Notes under the pieces: model-generated
What the model was told of the DNA's origin: nothing
The model's database searches: none
What the model saw: the letters and a program-made list of their open reading frames with translations, nothing else
Shown: positions 19,560-29,756 of the stretch, piece by piece
How positions within the stretch are numbered: position 1 is the first letter of the stretch
Layout of the letters: each line of letters starts with the position of its first letter
NCBI RefSeq assembly: GCF_000315625.1
Contig: NW_005434419.1
Span: 2,579-34,269, forward strand
DNA length: 31,691 nucleotides
Direction of reading: 5' to 3'
From: Guillardia theta CCMP2712
Taxonomy: Eukaryota; Cryptophyceae; Pyrenomonadales; Geminigeraceae
Position numbers and translations under genes: made by a program

Positions 19560-20470
19560 AAGTAAACTGGGTCATGGTACGTAGGGTGGTGGATGGTGGC
19601 GGTGGGTGGTAAGTTGGTTGTCAGAGATGAGGGAAACAGGGGTACCCATATCTGATGGGTGGTTGAGTAGTAATAGCGGATGGCGCAGGTGCAGGTGCCA
19701 GGTGCAGGTGGGCAGGCTCGGGGGGGGAGGGTAGGGAGGGTAAGTGGGGTAGGTGGTGGTGGTGGTTCGTAGAGAATCGAGGGGTGGGTGGTCGTTTCTC
19801 GAACAGTGACCCTGTGTAGTAAAAAAGACAGTCGAAATAGACTGATGAAGTGATTCACTTCCAGAACGAGAGGGTGGGGTACTAAGTGGGATATTGGGGG
19901 GTCATGGACCGATTAGCGCTGTAGGCAAGGGGTCGCTACGAAGGGTGGGTGGCACTCGCTCATTCCGGGGTAGAGAGGTGGTACATTCGTGGTATTCTGA
20001 CGGGGTGGGGTAGTAGCTTATTATGAACCTTATCTGTTCACCCACATTCTCCGGAAACTCCACTTGAGTGGGTAGGGTACCTGGTTTTTACGGGGTACAG
20101 GGTGGTACGGGCTGGAATGACCCGTCTTAAATGTACCAGTTGAGTAAAAGAGAATGGAAATGGGGGGTGGTGATGGGTGAAAATCAATTGCTTAGGGTGG
20201 TAGGGGTGGACCATTTAATTCTTGTATTTTGATGGCCTGGTGATGGGCTATGTCAGTGATGGGGTAGGTAGTAAATGTTGGGACATAGGGGTAGGGAGAG
20301 TGCCGGAATTTACGACATAGAAAAGGAGCAGGTAGGGGTGGGGGGTACAACCCGGATGGAGAAGGTTGGGGTGATGGTATGTTGGATAGAGGGGTGGGTA
20401 ACTAGGGGTAGGGGTGGTGCGACGGAAGGTTTCTAACCATGTGCAATGATTTGGCGGGGAAGCATGCAAG
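19560..20470 (+). repeat. G-cluster-rich degenerate tract, long copy
   Basis: The plus strand carries tens of GGGTGG, GGGGTAGG and TAGGGGTG clusters spaced by AT-containing sequence. The pattern resembles 460-800. No tandem period is obvious, so this is a compositional family call. Confidence 0.45.
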
Positions 20471-20688
20471 ATGGTGGAATGGCCCGGGGAGTTGAGAGGA
20501 GGAATGGGGTATGGCGAAGATGATGATCTGATGGACTAACACTAGTGAGAGAGCTAAAATCTTGAACTTGCAAGCAGCTAGCTCTAAACTTTCACCTCGT
20601 CGATTTTCGAAACAAGGGACCACTCTCCGGTATCGTGAAAGACAGTTCACAACATGGACGAGCGAGGTAGCTTAGATCAGACAAGTAT

Positions 20689-23600
20689 ATGAGGGCACAT
20701 TTCTTATACATGCAGGATTCTCGTTTGCATCCATGCAATGAACATGGTCTCGCCCAACAAATCCCCAATGCGAGTAATGGACCATTGCTCGCAAACGGAG
20801 ACGGAGCCAGCGCAGGCCCTCCCGGACTCTCGTTTGCGCACGAATCCCGCGAATGGCTGAGCTTTATTCGTACAAGCTTGTTGCAGACATTCTACGGGAT
20901 TTACTTCCGATCCACAACAAGGGCAGGCAACTTCCTTGGGAAGAACTCACTAATGATATTCCTGGGATCTTCGGTGGATCCTTGGATACGATACCAAGTG
21001 CTGCCGGTCCCGAGCTTGCTCATGAGCTCTCTCTGCTTCATAGCTTCTGTGTGCTTTCTGCTGGCCATGGTGGGCAACACGTTGTATATGATGTATCATC
21101 TTTCTGAGGTGGGTAAGACTAACCACAGACATTTCCGTCTGTCCATTGAGGAATCTTTGAAGTATGGTACTTCCGGCGTTATCGATGGAGTGACCTTCGG
21201 TCTTGTCCATGATTCTTGTGTCGTCTCCTTGCAAGGAGCCTTCAGGAAAGCTGCGGGATCCAGCATCTACCTCTCGTACCCCGAGCCCGTGGAAGCAAAC
21301 GGGTTGTATATTGTTCACAACGGAACTTATCCTACTAAGTTCTTGCTGGAAGCATCTGAGGACTTGCAGACTTGGAGTGTCTACGGCGCTTCGTCCAAGC
21401 GATTCACTTGCACTGGTTTCTTCCTGCTTGACTGGGTGTATCGTCCAGACATCGCGCATGACTACACGAGGGAGTCTTCATTTGCTTCCGATGTTTGCCT
21501 GCAGCTGAGGCAGGAGGGGGACGACTCGAACTGTGACGGTCTGATCTTCATAAGCAACGGATGGCGATGGACGATGCTCTTTCCAATAGTTGGGAACATG
21601 CTGATCATAGGGGCGCTGATATGTTGGATTTACGTCTCAGTCAAAACAGAGTATGCCAGCGTAATGAAGTATCCCCTGTTGATCTTTTTGATCTTGTGTG
21701 CTGCGGAGTCTCTGTCTTTTGCTATCATCTGGTGTACATTGCCGACCCTGTCAGGTGTGACTCAGCCAGAGAACAGTATGTATGCATGGGTTCTCTTTGT
21801 TTTGTATCTTCTCTTAGCTGGGGCAGTCAACGTGATGTATGAAAAGTATTTCTTGTCTATTTGTATAATATTCGAAATTCTCTTCTTCATCAGCGGTTAT
21901 GTCAACCTTTGGTATGTGTACGGCAACTCGGTGCCCGTTTCAGAGTATTTCTTGGCATCTGTTTATTTTGTCCTCATCGCGGGATTTTCTGCAGTCATCC
22001 ATGCGAAAGGCGCCAAGAGATTGCATTTTGCAAACAAGAGGTTCGAAGGCTTTCGAACCAGAATGAGGCAGATGGTGGTTGACACCTTAGGGGATACAAA
22101 CGCGAGCTCAGTGTTGGACTCAATAGATAAAAAACTTGAGTTGCTGAGGTCCGGGAGGAGAAACACCGTAATTCAAGATTCTCCGTCCGCCATGGACCTT
22201 GGTTCAATGCGCTTCGATCTCGCAGCAACCATGGCCGACTTTGCCTCTGATGCCGTCGTATCTCAGGGGCCAAAGGACTCTCATGTCGCTTGCCTTGACC
22301 AGTTGTTCATCCAAGCAGAGATGCTGAAGCCTTTCCTCAACGTGAAGGTGTTGGAGCTCGCGATCAGGAACGAGGGCATGTTGAAGTCAACGAGCGGGGA
22401 GTGGCTCTCTGCTCAAGAGCTCCAGAGTGACCCAGAAATCTGTTCACGGGTGAAATGGACGGAAATCAAGAGCGTTCCGCGCATTGTGAGCAAGAGCTTT
22501 TGTTCTTTGGAGGGGGATTGTTCTCGGCTGACAGACATCTGTCGGGAGAGGATAGTCTTTGAAGACTTGAAAGCAATCCGCAAGTGCCTGCTGCATATCA
22601 TACAAGATCCGCAGATTGTTGTGATGTCCGGCAAAAACTCGATGAAAGATTGCCTCACGTCTACTCACGAGTATCATGTCGGCATTGTACTGTCAGTTCG
22701 CCTCGCCATGCCGCAGACTCACAGTCTTGGAATTTCGCGCCATGCGTGTGAGGTTCAACTCATGCTCCGGAAGTTTGCAGAGTCGCAAGATTCGACAAGT
22801 CATGAAGACTACGTCGCATACAGGTATGAGCAATGGCATGCTCGCACTTGTTCTATGTTTGACCTTGATGTGCAGGAATGCTTTTGACAGTCAGAAAACA
22901 CGGGTGTTCTTTGACTTCAAGAAGACTCTGTCCTATTGTGGCAAAGCGCACAAGTATGCAAGCAGAGGCCCCACGTCTTCAGTCGCGAGTGAAACTCGAA
23001 ACGCCGATGTTTCCCACCCGTTGCTGGAGGAAAGCGAACACTGGGTTGAGAGGTTCTGTAGATCGCGGGCCTGCCATGCAGGCAATGTGGTCAGCTCCCA
23101 GCTGTCTGTCATTCACGAAGCAATAGCGCGAGCAAGCTACAGCAGCTGCTTCTTCACCTCAACTCCCATCGCTGCTGCTCTGTGCAAGCCCGTGTTCCAG
23201 ATGCTGTTCTGCTTGATAGGTCTGGTGTACTTCATTCAGGTCGGCTTCATCGTTTACGGCTACATGCACTCGGCACTCTTCGAGTACAAGGACTTCGTCT
23301 TCACAGTGAAGCAATTTGACGGAGCCCCTCTCAACGAGGGGAACTTCACCCTCTCCTCGTTCGGGCTGCTGAGGAGGGGATGCAGGGTAGCGTCCGCATC
23401 TCGGATCGTGCAGACAAGTCAAGTCTCTGCAGCGATCTCCATGAAGTCGTCGATGGTTGCCGACGGGTGGTACTACGAGCTGCCAGCAGGGACCAAGTCC
23501 TCTGATATCCCGATCTCCTTCCGCTTGGAAGGATCGCAGGACGGGAGGAGCTGGAGCCTTGCTGGAGCCTCGTCCTTCATCACAGGGGAGGCTGGCTGGG

Positions 23601-25658
23601 TTGCTCTGTCCGCAAGGCCCAATGGGAACCTGAGGAACAAGTGGGGATATCAGTATAACTACATCCCGCCGACCATATGGCTTGTCTCGTGGCTGTTCTC
23701 CTACTTCCTGAGCGGGGTCTTGTACTGGATTGCAGCGTTATCGTCCGTCCTCCATCTGTCTGTGTACGTCAAGCACATCGGAGGAATGGGATACCTCTTC
23801 GACGTCATCCTCACCTTGCTCCCCATCCCATGGCTGGTGGAGCAAGGGAACTCGGACGCAGCCATAGATTTCTTCTTGAGGGGAACGTGCTGGATCATGA
23901 TCGGGTACTTCATCAGGTTTGCAGAGGCCTACTGGGTCATCGTGAGTGCGTTCGTCGGGATGTACTTCATGGGGGTCGAAATGATCATCATGTTCCTCAT
24001 CCACGAGGACTCTCGGAACTTCTGGTTCCAGTTCCTAACCTCCTCCTTCATACAGTTCGGATCAGTGATGTTCCTCTTCGGAGTCTTGTCCATCGGTGCT
24101 CGCTGGCGCTTCCTGCTGAAGGCTGAAGAGTTGATCAGAGGGGACAGAGACAGCTACATGCACTGCTGGGAGAGGCTGTACGAGGACGAGTCCAACGTCG
24201 TCCACATGGACAACCTGCAAGCCATTGCCGACGCCGTCTCCTCCAAGGAGCGGATCCGCCAGCGGGTCCCTGTGGACATCGAGCAAGCTTGGAAGGACGT
24301 CGGCTTCCACGTCCCCTGCCGGAGGAACGACGTCATCACTCGCATCCATTCCTTGCTACATCCTGCTAGGCCTCAGTTCGAGGACGTGGAGTGTTTGGAT
24401 CAGCTGCTCGCGCAAGCGGAGGGTCTCGACTCGTCGATGCGATTCCTTTGCCAGCGGTGGGCGGCAGCAACCAACGGATGCTTCCCGATGCAAGGTCCCC
24501 CACTCTCCTGCTCGCTCCTGCTCGCTCCTGCTCGCTCCTGCTCGCTCCTGCTCGCTCCTGCTCGCTCCTGCTCGCTCCTGCTCGCTCCTGCTCGCTCCTG
24601 CTCGCTCCTGCTCGCTCCTGCTCGCTCCTGCTCGCTCCTGCTCGCTCCTGCTCGCTCCTGCTCCCTCCTGCTCCCTCCTGCTCCCTCCTGGTCCTTCCCT
24701 CCCTCTCCTCCCGTCTCACCGTCCTCCTGTCCCCCACTCTTCCCCATCGACCGTCACCCGTGCATGACCAGTCGCCTGCAGGCAAGACATTCATGCGGTG
24801 GACGGAAGTGCTCGAGAAGAGGATGACGGATCAAGTCCAGTGGGCCAAGATCAAGAGGCCGCTGAGGATAATCGAGAAGACCCTGCGCTCCTACCGCCAC
24901 GACCCGAGCTACCTCTGCGACATCTGCAGGCAGTGTATCGTTTTCGAGACCATGGAAGACCTTGTGAGATGCGTTCAACAAGTGATCTCAGACGAGGTCA
25001 GTCTCTTGCTCTTGCTCTTGCTCTTGCTCTTGCTCTCCGTCTGTCTCCACCTCCACCTCCACCTCCACCACCTCCACCTCTACCTCTTTCCTATCTCGTT
25101 CCCTTTCTCTTCCTCTTCCTCTATCCGCCTCCAGCTCTGTCCCCCGCTCAACCTGCATGCAGGACGTTGTGGTGGAGAGGATCAAGAACAGGTTCGTCGC
25201 TCTCAATCGTGGATCGAAGCATACCCTTCAGTGAGTTTGCTGTCCCTCCCGCTGCTCCGCTTCCCTTTCCTCTGCTCATCACTTCCTTTCTCCTCCCTCC
25301 TCCTTCTTGAACTCGCTCCTTGCGATTCTCACACCCTCTCTGTGTTCTCCTCTCCCTCTCCCTCTCCCTCTCCCTCTCCCTCTCCTGCTCCCCCCTCCCT
25401 GCATCCGACATCTCCGCACCTCCTCCTCTTCCCGCTCTGACCGATCCTCCTTGCAGGAAGGAGACATACAACTCCCTGCACAGCACCGGCTACAGAGACG
25501 TCATGGTCAACATCCGGGTCGTCTCCGACCGAGCGAAGCAGCTGGGGCTGTCCTGGCACATTTGCGAGCTGCAGCTCCTGCTGCTGGACTATGCCAAGAT
25601 CAAGAGCGAGCTGGGGCACTCGCGGTACATCCAGTGGAGGAATACGAGGGGGGAGTGA
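20689..25658 (+). CDS. tandem membrane protein with two RelA/SpoT-like nucleotidyltransferase domains
   Basis: Five exons (20689-22823, 22876-24494, 24782-24996, 25163-25230, 25457-25658) join in phase to 1412 aa. Two homologous halves (1-711 and 713-1412) share one order: a hydrophobic span (about 104-137; 811-841), a soluble segment resembling a discoidin/galactose-binding fold (FLLEASEDLQTWSVYGAS; FRLEGSQDGRSWSLAGAS), a bundle of about five or six membrane spans (293-437; 976-1118), a linker with CLDQL..QAE, and a C-terminal domain. That domain reads SRLTDICRERIVF and HACEVQLML in half one, and YLCDICRQCIVF, STGYRDVMVNIRV and HICELQLLL in half two. It follows the RelA/SpoT synthetase layout, with the Asp of D..R and the Glu of E.Q retained (Asp617/Glu688, Asp1298/Glu1382 approximately). 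Whether it makes or binds an alarmone is unknown. Topology and fold are inferred; gene structure is solid. Start at 20689 or the Met at 20710. Confidence 0.78.
24511..24690 (+). repeat. 10-bp minisatellite CTCGCTCCTG, 15 perfect copies plus variants
   Basis: Fifteen exact 10-mers (24511-24660) are followed by three CTCCCTCCTG variants. They lie inside the intron 24495-24781. Because 10 is not a multiple of 3, all three frames stay open, giving spurious periodic peptides. Confidence 0.97.
25002..25080 (+). repeat. CTCTTG and CCTCCA hexamer repeats in an intron
   Basis: Six or so CTCTTG-type units followed by CTCCAC units fill the intron 24997-25162 of the RelA/SpoT-like gene. Confidence 0.85.
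25349..25385 (+). repeat. (CTCTCC)n hexamer repeat in the last intron
   Basis: Six tandem CTCTCC units lie in the intron 25231-25456 of the RelA/SpoT-like gene. Confidence 0.9.
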
Positions 25659-26417
25659 TGGCAGGGCACTTGTATCATAACTGTGTACATATGTACTCTT
25701 ATTCTTTCCTTGCATGGCAGCGCCGTGGGGGCGGTGAGGTATACGATGTGAAGGTGAAGTAAAGGAGGAATGGTAGAGATCAAATGAATGGTTTCAAGGC
25801 GTGCACGTTGGTTGTTTCTTGCTCTGATCTTCTCCTGCCTGCTCCTCCGTGCTCTCCTCTCCTGCTATCTCCTTGCTTCTTCGTTGTTCCAGTCATCGTC
25901 TCGCCCTCCTCCTCCTCCTCCCCCCCCCCCCACTTCCCCCCTCCTTCCTCCCCAGCCCATATTCCCGGGGCTCCGTCTTTTCTCTGCCCGACCTGCGGTA
26001 AAGCCACAAACCTGAAATTCCCGCCAAAGCAGTCGCCGCATGGCGGAGGCGGCGAAGGCGGGAGGGGAGCGATGAGGAGAGAGCGAGTGTAGAGTGGCAG
26101 GGGGACGGAGGAGAGGGAGACGGGGAAAGGACGAGAGGACGAGAGGAGGAGAGGAGGAGAGGTAGAGAGGTGAAGAGGTGAAGAGGGGAAGAGGTGAAGA
26201 GGAGAGGAGAGAGAAGAGGAGAGCGGGAGACAGGAATGGGGGAGATGGGGAGACAGGAAGGGAGGGCGATGGAGGAGGAGAGAAGTAGGGGTAGGAGGAA
26301 GGGTGTGGTTTTCTGGAGCCTGATGAAACCTATTCTCAGCTGCAAACTTTTAGATACGAGGAAGGGCCAGGAGGGCATCAGACTAACAAGATGAAGAGAT
26401 GAAGAGATGAAGAGATG
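25659..26417. other. intergenic region upstream of RAD1
   Basis: No coding exon seen. It contains a CTCCTCC/poly-C tract (about 25905-25935), an E2F-like site at 26018-26028, an 11-codon ATG-initiated frame at 26040-26075, and a purine-only GGAGAGGA-rich stretch at 26090-26300. Confidence 0.5.
26018..26028 (-). promoter_or_regulatory. E2F-like site upstream of RAD1
   Basis: TTCCCGCCAAA on the plus strand reads TTTGGCGGGAA on the minus strand, a good match to the E2F/DP consensus. It lies about 390 bp before the RAD1 ATG. Confidence 0.4.
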
Positions 26418-27335
26418 ATGGCGTCTCAGTCAAGCTTCTTCGCCAAGACTGACAACACCAACACCATCGTCGCCATGTTGTCCTCCATCCACCTCAGGAG
26501 GGACATCGTGAGACCGCTGCATTGTGCGCCTCCCCGCTGACCCTCCTGCAGGAGGCCTACTGCCTGATAGACGCGCATGGGATCAGGTTCACAGTGGAGA
26601 AGGGGAGGTGCATGCAGTCCAACGTGTACATGAAGAAGGAGCTCTTCACAAGGTTTGAGTGCGACAGGCGCCATGAGTTCGGCATCAACCTCTCCCTCCT
26701 CCTCGACTGTCTCAAGGTCCTTGGCCATGCCGATGCTGCCGACATGGTCTCGCTGCAGCTGAGCTACGCAGGGGAAGGCAGACCCTTCCTCGTGCAGATG
26801 GTCGAGGGCTCAGGTGGTTTGTGCTGCGCTGCATGGCTCGTCTGACGTCGCCGCAGTCGTGAGCTCCAGCGGAGTTCAACCAACCATGGTCAAGGAGCCG
26901 ACGGACTTCTGCTGGAGCAACAGCTCGTCCAGGAACATGATCATCCTCCGTTCCCTCGCTCTGCGCGAGGCCTTTGCCGAGCTCAGCCTGTGGGGAGAGC
27001 AGCTTGAGATCTGCATGCAGCCGGTGGGGAACGCGGCCATGGGCTCAAGCGCCATGGCGGCGCTGAAGCTCAAGGCGACCGGGGAGCAGGGATCGTGCGA
27101 GGTCGAGCTGAACACAGCGTGTGAAGCTGTGAAGTCAGCGGACCTGCGGCAGGAGACGCATCACTCGTACCGGTTCTCCCTCCTCCAGCCGCTTGTGAAG
27201 GCGCTGGCGCTGTCGGAGACAGTCTGCCTCAAAGTGAACGAGCTAGGGATGCTGCACATGCAGCTGATGATACAGAAGGAAAGCGCGATAAGCACGTTCG
27301 TGGAGTTTCTGGTGTGTGCGGATGTGGAGGATTGA
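26418..27335 (+). CDS. RAD1: RAD1, DNA-damage checkpoint clamp (9-1-1) subunit
   Basis: Three exons, 26418-26507, 26552-26813 and 26857-27335, give 276 aa (human RAD1 282). The two introns are 44 and 43 nt, the shortest in the window. Conserved segments appear in RAD1 order: IVAMLSSIHLRRDI, DAHGIRFTVEKGRCMQSNVY, FGINLSLLLDCLKVLG, LREAFAELSLWGEQLEICM, HHSYRFSLLQPLVKALALS and LGMLHMQLMIQ..AISTFVEF. With RAD9 and HUS1 it forms the PCNA-like 9-1-1 ring, loaded at damaged DNA in the nucleus to activate ATR-type kinase. Two ATGs are adjacent (26415 and 26418); either may start the protein. A possible E2F site upstream would fit S-phase expression. The acidic C-terminal tail of the animal protein is short here. 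Confidence 0.93.
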
Positions 27336-27538
27336 AGACGAGGGGGAAAGGAGGACGAGTGGGAAAGGAAGGGAGGGAGACGAAGGGAGGGAGGGAAGAG
27401 GAGGGAGATGGGAGGGAGGGAGAACCAGGGCAGGAGGAAGACGATCAGGACTGAAAGCAGCGAGATGAAGGGAGCGGGAAGTGCGCTCATGCGAGGAGGA
27501 AGTAAGGGTGCGTGAGCAAACAAGTCAATATAAAGCTG

Positions 27539-27544
27539 TTTATT
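27539..27544 (-). promoter_or_regulatory. candidate poly(A) signal of the EH-domain gene
   Basis: TTTATT on the plus strand is AATAAA on the minus strand, about 146 nt after the stop at 27690. Confidence 0.45.
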
Positions 27545-27604
27545 TGTGCACCAAAGGATTGATTTTCAGGATCAAAGAGCAACAAGCATAAGGAGTCGGA
27601 GAAG

Positions 27605-27651
27605 TAGAGGAGGAGGAGGAGGAGGAGGAGGAGGAGGAGGAGGAGGAGCAG
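27605..27651. repeat. (GGA)n trinucleotide run
   Basis: About 15 GGA units lie in the convergent spacer, just 3' of the EH-domain gene. Confidence 0.9.
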
Positions 27652-27689
27652 GAGGTGGTGGTGGAGGAGGAAGAGGAAGAGGAGAAGGA

Positions 27690-29718
27690 TCATCTGCACA
27701 GGTCAATCCAGGCAACGTGCTGGTTCCTCTCCTCGTCCTTCATCCTCAGCAGCCGACCTCTCTGCTCCCTGCACTCACTCATGATGCTGTCGAGAGTTCG
27801 GAGAAGTTCCTCCCTCTCCCTGTCGTCCCTTCTCAGACGCTCCTCCTCCTCCTTCATCCTCCTCCTCAACCGAGCCAACCGCTCGTCGAGATCCTCCACC
27901 TTGTCTCGGACAGGAGCTAGCTCCAGCTCTACAGCAGGGCCCTGGTGTTGGGAGATCGCTGTCGAGGAGCAGAAGTCAGTGAGCGGGAGTATGCGCAGAG
28001 GGGTCCTACCTGCTGCTTTGGTGGGTAGAGCAGGGAGGGAGGAGGACGGGAACTGGTCCTGCCTTGCTGCTGGCATGCCTGCCGTGGGCCCTGCTCCCTG
28101 CAACCCGTTGGCGGGAGGCTTCGGAGGAGATGATGACAGGAGGAGGTCGAAGGAGGAAGGATCTGCCCTGCTTCCTGCGTGCGATCCTTCCAGCAGCTCT
28201 CCCATCAGGTCCGGCTGTCCTGCTCCACCTGGGGCCGCGAGCTTCCCCTGCTCCTCCTTGACAAGATCCTGGAAAGGGTCCCAGGCTTTCTGCTCCTTCA
28301 CCTGTACAGGGGGGGACGCAAGGAGTTGAAACCTCCCGTTCGGCGCTGCGGCAGTTCTTCCGTCCTGCTCCTTCTCGTCCTTCTCGTCCTGTTTCTCCTT
28401 CACCTGCTCCTTTGTCTTTTCCTTGTCCTGCTCGTTCGCCTGCTCCTTGTCCTGTGGCTGCATCTTCCATGCATCTTGTTCGCCCGAGATGATTGCGTCG
28501 TCCTGAATTACAGGCGAAAGATGCGACGGGGCGGCAGGAGCAGCGAAGGATGGAGAGGAGGAAGGGATGGAAGTGGAAGACGGAGGAGGAGAGGTAGGAA
28601 GAGGAGGCTGGGTCCGGGGGGGGGAAGCAGCTACAGGAGGAGGAACAGGAGGAGGAGCAGGAGGGGGGGAGTTGGAGTGGGTGGCGCCTGGGAAGGAGAA
28701 CAGATCCTCTCCCTGTCCCTCCTGATTCGTCTCGAAGCTCTCGAGGAGGTCACGCTGAGCAGCAATAGGATGCGGAGGCCCTGCAGCTGGGAAACTTTCC
28801 GTGCTGCCCCCCAGCAGGTCCAAAAGTTCCCCCGCCTCTGCCCTTGGTGCCTTCCCCCCTGGGAGAGGAGGAGAGGTCGCTGGCTTCGGAGGAGGAGGAG
28901 GGCTCCTCTTCGGCGGGGTAGTCGGAGGAGGCTTCTTGGGAGGAGGAGAGCTTGCGGCGAGCTCGGAGGGTGGCTGAGCCTCTGGGGAGGAAAGGAATTT
29001 CTGGTCAACGGAAGGACGAGAGAAGGTTGACGGAGATGAAGAGGAGGCAGCAGGGGAGGAGGACAGGGGAGGAGGCGAGGATGGAACAGGAGGGGGAGAG
29101 GAGAGGGCAGGAGGGAGCTCGAAGCCGAACATGCCATCCGTTGGAGGAGCAGAACGATGCTGTTCGAACGCAGGAGGAGGAGGGAACTGGGAGAAGAGGT
29201 CCCCTCCCTGGGAGGAGGATACCGCTGAGCCCTCTCCCTGCTCGGGGAGGAAGGAGGCTGACGGCTCTTGGGAGGAGGAAGGGAGCTGTTGCGATGAGCT
29301 GCTCCCGAACGGATCCCAAACTTCCTCCCCCTTCGCATCCTTCTTGGCTGGAGAGAGCCCGCCCGCCGTGCTGGACATCGGCTGCTGAAAGTCAGCGGGT
29401 GGGAAGGAGGAGGAGAAGGAGGTGACTTGGTCTTCCTGTACCAGGGAGGCGAAAGGGTCCTGCAGATTGCTGTTCGGGGAGGCAGGAGCGAAGGAGGATG
29501 AAGGGTCCTCGATGTCGGGAGCGGCGAAGGAAGTCCACTGGGAAGAGAGCTTGCTGCCTCCTGCGAAGTGATCGTCTCCCTCCTGCGCAGAGCTGTTGGT
29601 GGCGTCCTCGAACCCCGAGGGGGAGGGCAGGACGTGAGGAGGAGAGGAGGGCGCGATCTTGGTGTGCTCCTCCACCAATAGCGCGTCGAAGGCGCCGAGG
29701 AGAGGGGAGGGTGAAACA

Positions 29719-29756
<38 letters not shown>

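Larger units (their letters stand above)
18156..20688. other. 2.5-kb gene-free region in two compositional blocks
   Basis: No exon was recognised. About 18340-19500 is very GC-rich and dense in GTAC-centred palindromes. About 19560-20480 switches to a G-skewed strand with recurrent GGGGTRG/GGGTGG clusters between AT-rich spacers. Short open frames here have no recognisable domain. Confidence 0.55.
27336..27689. other. convergent 3' spacer, RAD1 (+) / EH protein (-)
   Basis: Purine-rich GGGAGG stretches and a (GGA)n run at about 27605-27650 lie between the two stop codons. A minus-strand AATAAA is at 27539-27544. No gene is seen. Confidence 0.55.

Noticed and set aside
18343-19858. Several 100-180 codon frames on both strands
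   Set aside because: GC content is extreme, so stop codons are rare. The peptides are Arg/Pro/Gly/Ala-rich with no domain or splice support.
20853-21107. 84-codon frame overlapping the start of the RelA/SpoT-like gene
   Set aside because: The peptide looks protein-like, but the main frame is open for 711 codons through the same DNA and matches the second half of the protein in layout.
24511-24690. Regular 10-bp array that might suggest a CRISPR array
   Set aside because: There are no unique spacers. The copies are contiguous, and the array sits in an intron of a eukaryotic gene.
26040-26075. ATG-initiated 11-codon frame upstream of RAD1 as a first exon
   Set aside because: It ends in a stop with no usable donor, and RAD1 homology begins cleanly at 26418. 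At most it is an upstream ORF in the leader.
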